From assembly GCF_001279585.1 (NCBI RefSeq), contig NZ_LGEC01000075.1:56538-120537 (forward strand): 64,000 nt of DNA, in the 5' to 3' direction. Below are positions 35,384 through 45,120 of the stretch, one piece after another. The position numbers were made by a program, and so were the translations under genes. The DNA is from Nocardiopsis sp. NRRL B-16309. Its GTDB lineage: Bacteria > Actinomycetota > Actinomycetes > Streptosporangiales > Streptosporangiaceae. Each line of letters begins with the position of its first letter. Within the stretch, counting starts at the first letter, position 1. Below the pieces are notes generated by a model. It did no database searches. It was not told where the DNA came from and saw only the letters and a list, made by a program, of their open reading frames with translations.

Positions 35384-38002
35384 TCACCCCGTCGGCGCCG
35401 GGCTTGACGCGGGTTCGTCAGAATCGGCTCCGCGCCGCGCCTTCGCGGTCATCCGGTCGTCGACCACCCGGATCACCGTGATCGCGACGATCGCCACGCC
35501 CGCCACCGCCAGACCGGTCAGCACCTTGGTCGGATCGCTGACGTCCAGGTCGAAGAACCACTGGCCCAGGGGCGTCACCATGATGGTGGTCAGCAGCCCC
35601 ACCATCGACGCGACGAGCACGACCTTCCACCACACGTACGGCTTGGCCACCAGCAGCAGCACCCACAGCGTGGTCGCGCACAGGGTGATCACCACCGCGG
35701 TGCGGTCGGCCGGGTCCGGCACGGTCCGACCGCCCAGCACGAGGAGGTACGTGGTCACCGCCGCCAGCCCCGCCACCATCCCCGACGGGATCGCCAGCCG
35801 CAGGGTGCGCCCGACGAACCCCGGCCGGGCCAGGTCGGTGTTGGGCGCGAGCGCCAGGAAGAACGACGGGATGCCGAACGTGACCGCGTTGATCAGGGTC
35901 GCGTGGCGCGGGAAGAACGGGTAGGACACCGCGAGCAGGCCCACGATCGTGGCCAGCGTCATCGTGTACACGGTCTTGGTCAGGAACAGGCTGGCCACGC
36001 GCTCGATGTTGCCGATGACGCGTCGGCCCTCGGCGACCACCCTGGGCAGGGCGGCGAACCGGTCGTCCAGGAGCACCAGCTGGGCCACCGAGCGCGAGGC
36101 CGGGCTGCCCGACCCCATCGCCACACCGATGTCGGCCTCCTTGAGCGCCAGCACGTCGTTGACGCCGTCGCCGGTCATCGCCACCGTGCGGCCTCGGTCG
36201 CGCAGCCCGCGCACCATGTCGCGCTTGCGCTCGGGGGTGACCCGCCCGAACGCCGAGCGGGACTCGACCTCGCGGGCCAGGCCGTCGGCGTCCTCCGGCA
36301 GGTCGCGGGCGTCGACGGGCCGGTCGGCCCCGGGCAGGCGCAGCTCGCGCCCCACGGCGCCGACCGAGGCCGCGTGGTCGCCGGAGACGATCTTGACGTC
36401 CACGCCCTGTTCGGCGAAGTAGTCCAGGGTGGGCGCGGCGTCCTCGCGCACCCGCTGGTCCAGGACCACCAGCGCGACGGGCCGCACGGACCCCGGCGCG
36501 CCCTCGGCGTCCACGCGCTCACCGGTCCGGGCGAGCAGCAGCACCCGGTGCCCCTGGGCGCCCAGTCGGGCGGCCTCGGCCGCGGCCGGGTCGTCGGTGG
36601 AGGCCAGGACGTCGGCCGCGCCCAGGACCCAGTGCTCCTCCCCGGCGGGCGTGCGCAGGCTCGCGCCGCTCCACTTGCGGGCGGAGGAGAAGGGCGCCAG
36701 CGCGGTGACCGGCCAGTCCGGCGCGGGGTCGCCCGAGGCCGCGCAGCCCTGGGCGATGGCGGCCATGCTCGGGTTGGGGTCGGGGTCGCTGCCCGCCAGC
36801 GCGGCCAGCACCCGGGTGGGGGAGGTCGCGGGTGCTCCGTTGCCGTCGGGGCCGCCGCCCAGGTCGCGGATCTCGGCCAGGCGCATCCCGGCCTCGGTGA
36901 GCGTGCCGGTCTTGTCGGTGCAGACCACGTCCACCCGGGCCAGGCCCTCGATGGCCGGGAGTTCCTGGACCAGGCACCGGTGCCGGCCCAGGCGGATCAC
37001 GCCGACCGCGAAGGCGATGCTGGTGAGCAGGATGAGCCCTTCGGGGATCATCGACACCAGGGCCGCGACCATGCCGCGCAGCGCGTCGGCGAGCGGGCCG
37101 GAGATCTGCCCGCCCGCGACCGGCTCGTCGAGGGCGACCTGGCCGCCCATGAACAGCTGGCTGTAGACGAGCAGGCCGCCGATCGGGAACAGCGCGTAGG
37201 TGATCCAGGTGAGGATGCGGTTGATGCCCGAGCGCAGTTCGGAGCGCACCAGCGAGAACCGGCTGGCCTCCTCGGCCAGCCGGGCGGCGTAGGCGTGCCG
37301 TCCCACCTTCGTGGCCCGGAAGCGGCCCGTGCCCGCCACCACGAAGCTGCCCGACATCACCGTGTCGCCGGGGCGCTTGAGGACCGGGTCGGCCTCGCCG
37401 GTCAGCAGGGACTCGTCGACCTCCAGACCGCTGACGGAGGTGACCACGCCGTCGACGACGATCTGGTCCCCCGTTCCGACCTCCAGGATCTCGTCCAGGA
37501 CGATCTCCTGCGCGGCCACGCGCACGGTCGCGCCGTCGCGCACCACCCGGGGCCGTGCGGCGTTGACGATCGCGAGCTTGTCCAGGGTGCGCTTGGCGCG
37601 CAGTTCCTGGACGATGCCGATGAGCGTGTTGATGACGATGACCAGCGCGAACAGTCCGTCCTGGACGGGGCCGATCACGGCGATGATCGCGAAGAGCACC
37701 GCGATCATCGCGTTGATCCGCGTGAACACGTTGCCGCGCACGATCTGGGCGACGCTCCGGCTGGCGCGGACCGGCACGTCGTTGGTGCGGCCGGCCGCGA
37801 TCCGCTCGGCCACCTCGGCGCGGGCCAGCCCCTGTTCGGTCCAGGGTTCGGCTTGGTCCCGGGGGCCGTCGTCCGGACGGTCGCCGGTGATGGTCGGGGC
37901 CGACGCGGCGGGAAGGGGAGGGGAGTCGGCGTCGGCGCCGTGGCGGCCGTCGCCGGGCCGGTCGGCGGACCGGTCGGAGGGACGGTCGGATGATTCGGGC
38001 AC
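35384..38002 (-). CDS. CtpE-like P-type cation ATPase
   Basis: This 872-residue membrane ATPase has the P-type order: an actuator LLTGEADP near 200, a MIPEGL motif in the transport helix at 318-323, DKTGTLT with the phosphorylated Asp363, and TGDGVNDVLALKEADIG. About ten hydrophobic helices are present. The overall pattern is closest to mycobacterial CtpE, linked to calcium uptake. An unusual Asp/Ser/Arg/Pro-rich N-terminus of ~55 residues precedes the core. GTG 38002 has AGGAGAAG nearby. The ion is inferred. Confidence 0.88.
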   Translation of the reverse strand: MPESSDRPSDRSADRPGDGRHGADADSPPLPAASAPTITGDRPDDGPRDQAEPWTEQGLARAEVAERIAAGRTNDVPVRASRSVAQIVRGNVFTRINAMIAVLFAIIAVIGPVQDGLFALVIVINTLIGIVQELRAKRTLDKLAIVNAARPRVVRDGATVRVAAQEIVLDEILEVGTGDQIVVDGVVTSVSGLEVDESLLTGEADPVLKRPGDTVMSGSFVVAGTGRFRATKVGRHAYAARLAEEASRFSLVRSELRSGINRILTWITYALFPIGGLLVYSQLFMGGQVALDEPVAGGQISGPLADALRGMVAALVSMIPEGLILLTSIAFAVGVIRLGRHRCLVQELPAIEGLARVDVVCTDKTGTLTEAGMRLAEIRDLGGGPDGNGAPATSPTRVLAALAGSDPDPNPSMAAIAQGCAASGDPAPDWPVTALAPFSSARKWSGASLRTPAGEEHWVLGAADVLASTDDPAAAEAARLGAQGHRVLLLARTGERVDAEGAPGSVRPVALVVLDQRVREDAAPTLDYFAEQGVDVKIVSGDHAASVGAVGRELRLPGADRPVDARDLPEDADGLAREVESRSAFGRVTPERKRDMVRGLRDRGRTVAMTGDGVNDVLALKEADIGVAMGSGSPASRSVAQLVLLDDRFAALPRVVAEGRRVIGNIERVASLFLTKTVYTMTLATIVGLLAVSYPFFPRHATLINAVTFGIPSFFLALAPNTDLARPGFVGRTLRLAIPSGMVAGLAAVTTYLLVLGGRTVPDPADRTAVVITLCATTLWVLLLVAKPYVWWKVVLVASMVGLLTTIMVTPLGQWFFDLDVSDPTKVLTGLAVAGVAIVAITVIRVVDDRMTAKARRGADSDEPASSPAPTG

Positions 38003-38331
38003 GCACTTCTCCTGGCTGCGACAGGTAGGACGGGAAGCGGGGTACACGGGAGGCTCCCGACACGGGTGTGGCCTCGATGCGAGGCACGCCCCAGCCTAGA
38101 AGACTCCGCGGGGGGTGTCGGGCGCGCCCGCCCCCGGACGCGGGTGGTGCCCGCACCCGGGGAGCGCGGGGCGCGGCGGCCCGGGCCCGGTTTCGGGCGG
38201 GGCCTATGGGGTGCGGGGGTTCCCACCCCGGTCTCGGCGGGGCGCGTGCGGGTGCGGTTTCATGGAAGGAGGACCGTGCGGTCCCGGTTCCGGGCCGCAC
38301 CGGCCACCGCGGCACGACAGTGAGGGGCACC
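38003..38331. other. Intergenic region, divergent promoters
   Basis: A ~329-bp gap between the divergent P-type ATPase and NRDE genes. It contains a small perfect hairpin GCCTCG/CGAGGC at 38072-38086 and GC-rich sequence, with no supported gene. Confidence 0.4.
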
Positions 38332-39117
38332 ATGTGCACGGTCATCGTGGGCTTCGATCCCGCGGCGCACACACCGCTGGTGATCACCGCGATCAGGGAC
38401 GAGATGCGCTCACGCCCCTGGGACGGGCCGGGGCGCCACTGGCCGGACCAGCCCTCCGTGGTCGGCGGCCGTGACCGGCTGGCCGGCGGCACCTGGCTCG
38501 CCGTGGACCCGACCGGCCCGCGGGTGGCGGCGCTGCTCAACGGCTGGCCGTGGGACGGGCGGATGCCGTGGGAGGGCAGCTACCCGGCGAGCCGGGGCGA
38601 CCTGCCCCTGCACGCCCTGGCCGTCTCCGCGCGCGATCCGCTCGCCGACGAGGACCTGGCCCGGTACGCGCCCTTCCACCTGCTGGTGGCCGACGCCGGC
38701 CACGCCGACCTGCACAGCTGGGACGGGCGGCGGCTGCACTCAGGTCCTGTACCCGTCGGGGTGAGCACGGTGGTCAACACCGGGCTCGACCCGGCCGACC
38801 CGCGCGCGGTGCGGCACACGCCCGAGTTCGCCGCCGCCCGGCCGGACCCGTCGCCGCTGGCGGAACGGGACGGGACGGCGGAGGTCTGGGGCCGGTGGCC
38901 GGACCTGGTGACCGAGGCCGCGCTGGCCAGGCCGCGCTCGGCCGGCAGTGACGAGTCGGGCGACCCCTCCGGGCTGATCGCCCACGCCGACCTGGGCGAC
39001 GGCCTGGTGTGGGCGACCGGCTCGGTGACCCTGCTGGCCCTGGACTCGCACACCGTGCGCTACGCCTTCACCGACACCCCCGCCGATCCGGGGGCCTGGC
39101 GGATGATCGACCTCTGA
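38332..39117 (+). CDS. NRDE/TANGO2-family protein
   Basis: This 261-residue protein starts MCTVIVGFDP, as expected for the NRDE (TANGO2-like) family where Cys2 becomes the N-terminal residue. The family is related to N-terminal nucleophile hydrolases. GVSTVVNTGLDPADPRAVRHTPEF is a recognisable later block (quoted in part). Eukaryotic relatives affect heme trafficking. GTGAGGGG precedes the ATG. The substrate is unknown. Confidence 0.78.
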   Translation: MCTVIVGFDPAAHTPLVITAIRDEMRSRPWDGPGRHWPDQPSVVGGRDRLAGGTWLAVDPTGPRVAALLNGWPWDGRMPWEGSYPASRGDLPLHALAVSARDPLADEDLARYAPFHLLVADAGHADLHSWDGRRLHSGPVPVGVSTVVNTGLDPADPRAVRHTPEFAAARPDPSPLAERDGTAEVWGRWPDLVTEAALARPRSAGSDESGDPSGLIAHADLGDGLVWATGSVTLLALDSHTVRYAFTDTPADPGAWRMIDL

Positions 39118-39360
39118 TCTGGTCGGACGCGACCATGGGCCCGGCCGCGGCATCGGCTTCCGGCTCGGCGCGATCGCGCTCGGACGGAGGACGGCGGCCC
39201 CGGCACCTCCCCAGCCTGGCGACGCGGCGCGGCCGCACGCCTCCTACCCCGGGCCCCAGCAGCACCGGGCGTCCCAGCTGCGGCCCGGCCACCACCCGCA
39301 GCGGCGCGGCCGGGGCCGTGCCCGCCGCCCCGGACCGCCACCCGCGGAGCGTGCGGCCGG

Positions 39361-40269
39361 TCACCGCGTCGGGGTGTCGGCGAGGAGGTCGACCAGCGTG
39401 CTCACCCCCGGCTCCTCGACCGGCAGGTGGCCGCAGCCCACCAACGGGACGTAGCGGGTGGGCGCCGCGATCCGGTCCAGGAACGCCCGGCTCACGGCGG
39501 GCGGCGTCCAGCGGTCCAGCGCCGGATGCGCCAGGACCACGGGGACGGACGCCGCCTGCTCCGGTTCCACCGCGGGCGCCGACTCCAGGTAGTCGCGCAG
39601 GAAGCCCAGGGGCACGCGCGTGCCCCCGCCGCGGGGATCGGCGGCCACGGCCCTGGTCAGCGCGGGGCGGTTGCTCATCGCCCGCATCTTCGCCGGCCAC
39701 CGGATCGGGATCCGGATCCCCGCCAGCGGTCCGGCGAGCGCGCGCAGCAGCGCCACCGCCGCTCCGCCCGCCCACGGGAACCGGGACATGCACCGCAGGG
39801 CGGCGGGGTCGCGGGGGTCCAGCAGACAGGTCGCCACCACCCGGTCGGCCGCGCCCGTGCGCGTGACCGCGTCGAAGGCGAGCATCCCGCCGAGGCTGGC
39901 GCCCACGGCGCTCAGCGGGCCGTCGTGGTCCGCGCGCTCGGCCCGGAGCAGGTCGGCGGTCAGCCGCACCCAGTCCGCGTAGCGGACGGCGCCGGGGCGG
40001 CGCACCCGGGTGCGCCCGTAACCCGGCAGGTCGGGCACGACCACGTGCGCGCCCCGGGCGGCGACCGCCGCCGCGTAGGGCCACAGCAGCCCGGCGTGGC
40101 CGCCGGCCCCGTGCAGCAGGACGATCCGGTGCCGTGCCCGGGGGTCGCCGACCCGCTCGACGTGGACCTCGGCCCCCGGACGGCGCCACCAGGTGGAGAC
40201 GCGGGCGGGCCGGGGGTTCGGGCGCAGCGACGCGGGCATGTGGGCCGTGTAGGGATCGTGATCGTCCAT
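39361..40269 (-). CDS. Alpha/beta-fold hydrolase
   Basis: This is a ~302-residue hydrolase. An HGAGGHAGL oxyanion segment, a nucleophile elbow GASLGG, and a GCGHLP histidine region define the fold. No signal peptide is seen. It is divergent from a TetR gene only 29 bp away. The ester or amide substrate is not readable. Confidence 0.82.
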   Translation of the reverse strand: MDDHDPYTAHMPASLRPNPRPARVSTWWRRPGAEVHVERVGDPRARHRIVLLHGAGGHAGLLWPYAAAVAARGAHVVVPDLPGYGRTRVRRPGAVRYADWVRLTADLLRAERADHDGPLSAVGASLGGMLAFDAVTRTGAADRVVATCLLDPRDPAALRCMSRFPWAGGAAVALLRALAGPLAGIRIPIRWPAKMRAMSNRPALTRAVAADPRGGGTRVPLGFLRDYLESAPAVEPEQAASVPVVLAHPALDRWTPPAVSRAFLDRIAAPTRYVPLVGCGHLPVEEPGVSTLVDLLADTPTR

Positions 40270-40298
40270 GGCCACGATCCTCGACGTCCCCGACGGTC

Positions 40299-40901
40299 GT
40301 GACAACTCGCGTTGGAGGAGCCATCGGCACCGCGCGCAGAACCCCGCGCCAGCTGCGGTCGCGCCTGACGGTCGCGACCCTCCTGGAGGCGGCTGCTCAG
40401 GTTTTCGAGCGCGAGGGCCTGGACGCGACCACCAACCGCATCGCCGAGCGCGCCGGATACTCGGTCGGCACGCTCTACCAGTACTTTCCGGACAAGCACG
40501 CGCTGCTCTACGCCCTGGCCGAGCGCCACCTGGACGACGCCGAGGACGCGCTGCGGCAGCTGTCCGACCGCCTGGAGCGGGAGCGGCCCGACTGGGAGGG
40601 CACGGTGCGGCTCATGGCCGCCGCGGTGGTCGACCTGCACCGCGACCGGCCCCGGCTGCACGCCCTGATGAGCGCCCACGCCCCGCGAGCGCCCGAGGGG
40701 GTGGCCCGGCTGGAGGCGCTGCGGACCGCCCTGGCCGCGGAGCTGGCCGGCCACCTCGTCCGCTGCGGGCACGGCGGGACCGACCCGTCGCGGACCGCGG
40801 CCCTGCTCGTGCACGCCGCCGACGCGCAGCTGCACGGGGTCCTGCTGGGAGCCGACGACGCCGAGGCGGAACTGGGCCGGTCGCTTCTCGCGTTGTCCTG
40901 A
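40299..40901 (+). CDS. TetR-family regulator, unusual start
   Basis: This is a ~200-residue TetR protein with helix-turn-helix around ATTNRIAERAGYSVGTLYQY and FPDKHALLYALAE. The annotated GTG (40299) lacks a ribosome-binding site. A perfect GGAGGAG instead precedes ATC at 40323, after which the protein reads GTARRTPRQLRSRLTVAT, a normal TetR N-terminus. Either start may be real. It is divergent from the alpha/beta hydrolase gene and probably controls it. Confidence 0.8.
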   Translation: MTTRVGGAIGTARRTPRQLRSRLTVATLLEAAAQVFEREGLDATTNRIAERAGYSVGTLYQYFPDKHALLYALAERHLDDAEDALRQLSDRLERERPDWEGTVRLMAAAVVDLHRDRPRLHALMSAHAPRAPEGVARLEALRTALAAELAGHLVRCGHGGTDPSRTAALLVHAADAQLHGVLLGADDAEAELGRSLLALS

Positions 40902-41079
40902 ACGGACGGCCGGACAACCGTGACATCACGGATGGGAACGGTCCGTGGGTCGGCCTCGGAAACGGGTAGGAATCCGTGTCCGAAACCGCGTCATATGCGG
41001 CGTGGGGGAGCGTATCCATGAGGGGCCGTGCCGAAGGCGGTCCCGAACGTGATCCCGACCCGACTCGGAAGGACCCCCG

Positions 41080-41484
41080 ATGAACGCCATTCCGGCCACC
41101 GACCAGCCGTACACCCTGACCGCCCGCCCCTTCGCGGACCCCGCCGCCCTCGTCGGACGCTGGGTGCGCCTGCGCCAGGAGAGAGCCGAGTACGTCGGTG
41201 TCCTGGTCCACGCGGCCCCCACCGCGCGTGCGGGGGAGTGGGAGTGGACGCTGCGGACCCCCTTCGAGGAGGTCGGCGGTACCGGTCGGCCGTCCGTCGA
41301 ACCCGTCCCGGGCGCGGGCCAGGCGGCCCCCGCCCCCGCCCGCCGTGCCCGCGCCCAGCTGCGCGCGGTCCGCGCCGACCTGGTCGAGTTCGCCCCCGCC
41401 GGCGACACCGGCCTGTCCCGCGCCCGGGACCTCGCCGCGGCCGACCTGGACCAGCTGGAATGGGAGCTGGCGGCGCGGCCGTGA
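41080..41484 (+). CDS. Hypothetical small soluble protein
   Basis: This 134-residue protein has WVRLRQERAEYVGVLVHAAP and WEWTLRTPFEEVGG stretches, a Pro/Ala-rich linker, and a second half rich in Arg, Ala and Asp. I recognise no family. Coding is supported by GC3 bias. Confidence 0.55.
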   Translation: MNAIPATDQPYTLTARPFADPAALVGRWVRLRQERAEYVGVLVHAAPTARAGEWEWTLRTPFEEVGGTGRPSVEPVPGAGQAAPAPARRARAQLRAVRADLVEFAPAGDTGLSRARDLAAADLDQLEWELAARP

Positions 41485-41599
41485 CGCGTCCGACATGGTG
41501 ACACTGTCAACCCCCTGTGTGACCGGGGCGTCTCCTGAGGGACGGCGCGAACGCCGTCGGACGCGCGTGCGCGGCACGCGCTCAGAAGCAGGGGTGGCC

Positions 41600-41812
41600 A
41601 TGAGGGAATCGGACGGCGGAACGGGATCCGGCTGGGCGACGGGTCTGATGGAGACGGGAGCCTACTGGCTCCTGTACGTGGTCTCGGTCAGCGGAGCGCT
41701 GCTGCACTGGCGGCTGGGCAACGTCGTCCTGGCCGCCGGATGCACGGCCGCGGCCGTCTTCGGCGCCTTCCTCATCGGCCGCACCCACGAGGACTCCACC
41801 GCCCACCGCTGA
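41600..41812 (+). CDS. Small two-helix membrane protein
   Basis: This 70-residue protein has two hydrophobic segments (YWLLYVVSVSGALLHW and VVLAAGCTAAAVFGAFLIG). ATG 41600 follows an AGGGG site. It lies 92 bp upstream of mshC. The function is unknown. Confidence 0.5.
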   Translation: MRESDGGTGSGWATGLMETGAYWLLYVVSVSGALLHWRLGNVVLAAGCTAAAVFGAFLIGRTHEDSTAHR

Positions 41813-41904
41813 GCTATTCCCGGAGCGTGTGGGGTCATCATCACCCGGCCCGCGCACCGTCCCGGGGGCGTTTGCCGACCGGGTGTCCGGATAGTCTTCC
41901 CGGT

Positions 41905-43128
41905 ATGCGTTCATGGTCTGCGCCTGACATCGTCTCCCTGCCGGGTACCGGCGGCCCCCTCCGGATCCACGACACGGCCGCCGGTCGGATACGGGAGACG
42001 GATCCGGGCCCGCGCGCGGGCATGTACGCGTGCGGCATCACGCCCTACGACGCCGCCCACCTGGGGCACGCGTTCACCTACCTGACCTTCGACCTGGTCA
42101 ACCGGGTGTGGCGGGACGCCGGGCACCACGTGAACTACGTGCAGAACACCACCGACATCGACGACCCGCTGCTGGAGCGGGCCGAGGCGATCGGCGTGGA
42201 CTGGCGGGATCTGGCCCACCGCGAGATCGACGTGTTCCGCGACGACATGGCCGCCCTGCGGATCATCCCCCCGACCTCCTACGTCGGGGTGGTCGAGTCG
42301 GTCGACCTCATCAGCGACCTGGCCGCCCGGATCCGCGACACCGGCGCCGCCTACGACCTCGACGGCGACGTGTACTTCTCCGTGGCCGAGGCGGACGGGT
42401 TCGGCGAGATCAGCGGCATGGACCGCGCGGAGATGCTGGAGCTGTTCGGCCAACGCGGCGGAGACCCCGACCGCACCGGCAAGAAGGACCCGCTGGACTG
42501 GCTGCTGTGGCGCGCCGAGCGCCCGGGCGAGCCCGCCTGGGAGAGCCCGCTGGGCCGCGGCCGCCCCGGCTGGCACATCGAGTGCAGCGCCATCGCCCTG
42601 GACCGGCTCGGCCCGAACTTCGACCTCAACGGCGGCGGCAGCGACCTCGTCTTCCCGCACCACGAGATGGGCGCGGCCGAGACCCGCAGCACCACGGGCG
42701 GCCCCAACGCCCACCACCACCTGCACGTGGGCATGGTGGGGCTCAACGGCGAGAAGATGTCCAAGTCCCTGGGCAACCTCGTGTTCGTGTCCAAGCTGCG
42801 CGAGCAGGGCGTGGAGCCGGCCGTCATCCGCCTGGCCATGCTGGCCCACCACTACCGCTCGCCGTGGGAGTGGACCGACGCCGAGCTGCCCATCGCCTGC
42901 GCGCGCTTCAAGCGCTGGCGCTCCGCCGTGGCCCTGGGCTCGGGACCGGACGCCGGCCCCCTGCTCACGACGGTCCGCGCGGCGCTGGCCGAGGACCTGG
43001 ACTCCCCGGCCGCCCTGGACGCGGTCGACGCGTGGGCGGTGGCCGCCCTGACCGAGGGCGGGACCGACACCGGCGCGCCCGCCCTGGCCCGCGCCACCAT
43101 CGACACCCTCCTGGGCGTGGAACTCTAG
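41905..43128 (+). CDS. mshC: Mycothiol ligase (Cys:GlcN-Ins ligase)
   Basis: This 407-residue cysteinyl-tRNA-synthetase-like enzyme joins cysteine to GlcN-Ins in mycothiol synthesis. It keeps a HIGH-like HLGH at 52-55, zinc ligand Cys43 (YACGITPYD), WHIECSAIA and KMSKS, and lacks the tRNA-binding C-terminal extension of CysS. A strong hairpin follows. The enzyme is diagnostic for mycothiol-producing actinobacteria. Confidence 0.93.
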   Translation: MRSWSAPDIVSLPGTGGPLRIHDTAAGRIRETDPGPRAGMYACGITPYDAAHLGHAFTYLTFDLVNRVWRDAGHHVNYVQNTTDIDDPLLERAEAIGVDWRDLAHREIDVFRDDMAALRIIPPTSYVGVVESVDLISDLAARIRDTGAAYDLDGDVYFSVAEADGFGEISGMDRAEMLELFGQRGGDPDRTGKKDPLDWLLWRAERPGEPAWESPLGRGRPGWHIECSAIALDRLGPNFDLNGGGSDLVFPHHEMGAAETRSTTGGPNAHHHLHVGMVGLNGEKMSKSLGNLVFVSKLREQGVEPAVIRLAMLAHHYRSPWEWTDAELPIACARFKRWRSAVALGSGPDAGPLLTTVRAALAEDLDSPAALDAVDAWAVAALTEGGTDTGAPALARATIDTLLGVEL

Positions 43129-43153
43129 TCTCCGATCAGGCGGCGCCCACCCG

Positions 43154-43210
43154 ACGACGAGACGACCCTGCTCGCGCGTGACCGCGCTCGCCGGTTCGTC
43201 TCGTCGTTTC
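43154..43210 (+). terminator. mshC terminator
   Basis: A perfect 12-bp stem (43154-43165 and 43196-43207) encloses a 30-nt loop and is followed by TTTC. A second small hairpin (GCGGGG/CCCCGC) lies near 43238-43254. Both sit between convergent genes. Confidence 0.6.
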
Positions 43211-43364
43211 TCTGGGGGACGACCGCCGGACCTCCGGTGCGGGGCTTCGCCCCGCGGGTTCGAGTGACGTCCCGTCAGGTCCACCCGCCCCCCGACGACG
43301 CGCGGGCGCCGTCGTCGGCGGGCGGGAACGCCTTGCACCCGGGCACGACCACCGGGCGGGGGCC

Positions 43365-44717
43365 TCAGGCGGGGACCGCGGTCTCCACGTGCGCGCAGCC
43401 CTCGCGCGCGGCCAGCGGCCAGGGCGCGAAGCGGCCGTCGGGCAGGCGTACGGACACGTCGTGGCCGTGCGCGATGACGCCGGTGGCCGGGACGCCCCGG
43501 AGCCGGGCCAGCACGTAGGCGGCGGACAGACTCGTCACGTCGCGGATCGTGCCCAGCGGCAGCAGCGAGCGGGTCTCGGCGATCGCCTCGTGTTCGCCCG
43601 CGCGCAGGACGATCCTGGTGTCCCGTGAGACGCCCTGGGCGGCGATGGCCACGGTGATGTTGTCGAGGTCGTCGGAGCCGACGGCGGCCAGTGCGCGGGC
43701 GCGGCGCAGGTGCAGTCGTTCGAGCACGGCGCGGTCGCCGCCGTGCCCGGTCACCACCGGGATGCCCAGGGACCGGGCCAGCCGCACGTTCGGCGCGTGC
43801 GGGTCGCGTTCGACGCCGACGACCGGGATGCCCAGGCCGCGCAGCTCGCAGCACAGCCGCAGCCCCACCTGTCCGATGCCGACGACGATCACGTGTCCGA
43901 ACCGGGGGACGGTCCGGGGCCCGATCAGTCCGACCAGCCGGGGGCCGAGCATGCGCTCGACCAGGCCCGCGGTGAACATGGCGGTGAAGACGATCGTGCC
44001 GAGCATCAGCAGGCTGGACACCAGCTGGTAGGCGGTGGAGTGCACGTCGGTCGCCGGGCCGACGGTCGAGACCACGCGGGCGGCGTCGAAGAGCGCTTCG
44101 GCGGGGGGATGGCCGAGGCCGAGCAGCCACACCCAGTCGGCCAGCAGCGAGGCCAGTATCCCGGTCAGCCCGCCGAGCATGAGGCGGGTGCCCGCGTCGT
44201 GCGAGCGCAGCTGACTCGCCAGGCGGCTCCACCAGGCCCGCCAGCCCGCGCGCCGACGTGTCCAGTCCTCGGCGCGGGGCCTGCCCGTCCCGTCGAGCCG
44301 GACCGCTCGACCGCGTCCGGCCCGGCCGTGGAGCGCGGCGACGCCGGCGTCCGCGCAGGGCCCGGCCAGGGCGGGGGAGGCCAGATCGGCCGGTGAGGTG
44401 ACATGGCACTGCGGCAGGAGCCGGAGCAGCTCGTCGGCGACGGTGCGGTCGAAGACGGTCACGACGATCGGGACGTCGGCGCACATGTGCGCGATCGCCA
44501 GCGCGTAGCGCAGGGCGGCGGCGTCGTCGTGCAGCAGCACCGCCACGGCGTCGTGGGGTGCGGCCATCGCCTCGCGCAGTTCCTCGTCCCCTGGCCGGGC
44601 GAGGTGCTGGACGGCGTAGGCCTCCTGGCGCAGCGACGCGCACACCCGGCGCGCCAGGTTGGTGTCGCCGACGATGGCGAAGGATCGGTGCTGGAGGGGG
44701 TCGGGCACGTGACTCAT
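43365..44717 (-). CDS. RCK/TrkA-N membrane protein, channel-like
   Basis: This 450-residue protein has an N-terminal NAD-binding-like fold (FAIVGDTNLARRV), two to three transmembrane helices in the middle, and a C-terminal RCK Rossmann domain (HVIVVGIGQVGLRLCCELRG). The pore-like segment reads VVSTVGPATDV in place of the K+ filter TVGYGD. Regulation of ion flow is inferred. ATG 44717 was chosen; AGGGA lies ~9 nt upstream. Confidence 0.75.
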   Translation of the reverse strand: MSHVPDPLQHRSFAIVGDTNLARRVCASLRQEAYAVQHLARPGDEELREAMAAPHDAVAVLLHDDAAALRYALAIAHMCADVPIVVTVFDRTVADELLRLLPQCHVTSPADLASPALAGPCADAGVAALHGRAGRGRAVRLDGTGRPRAEDWTRRRAGWRAWWSRLASQLRSHDAGTRLMLGGLTGILASLLADWVWLLGLGHPPAEALFDAARVVSTVGPATDVHSTAYQLVSSLLMLGTIVFTAMFTAGLVERMLGPRLVGLIGPRTVPRFGHVIVVGIGQVGLRLCCELRGLGIPVVGVERDPHAPNVRLARSLGIPVVTGHGGDRAVLERLHLRRARALAAVGSDDLDNITVAIAAQGVSRDTRIVLRAGEHEAIAETRSLLPLGTIRDVTSLSAAYVLARLRGVPATGVIAHGHDVSVRLPDGRFAPWPLAAREGCAHVETAVPA

Positions 44718-45120
44718 GGGTCGGTTCCCTGGTCGGACGGCCTCGTTGCCGCCGACCGGTGTCGGGGTGATCGGATGATCCCGGGCATGGCGCACCGCGG
44801 AGCGCGGCGGCGTCGGTCCTGGCTCCGGTCCGGGGCGGGATGCGTGGTCGTCTCTCCCGGGAGCGGTGCGACCTTCCCCTGGGGGCGCGCACGGCGCGCC
44901 GTGACCGGCAGGGGGAGGCGACGGCTCCGGGCCCGTGATTCGGGACGAAGCCGTCATCTGGGGTCAGAGTGTAGAGGCCGGCGCCGCCGGTGACCTGCCC
45001 GGGGTCCGCTCGGCGGATGCGGGGCGCGCCGAAGGCGCCTCTCCAGGGTCTGGCGCGCCGCTCCGGAACAGGGTTGGATCGTCCGGAGACACGGCGGTGC
45101 GGGCGAGGGAGCGGGCGGTC
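44718..45120. other. Intergenic region, nothing recognised
   Basis: About 400 bp between divergent genes with no supported gene, clear promoter or repeat. Confidence 0.4.

Noticed and set aside
43238..43270. GGTTCGAGT resembling a tRNA T-loop
   Set aside because: No acceptor stem, D-arm or anticodon arm can be built around it.
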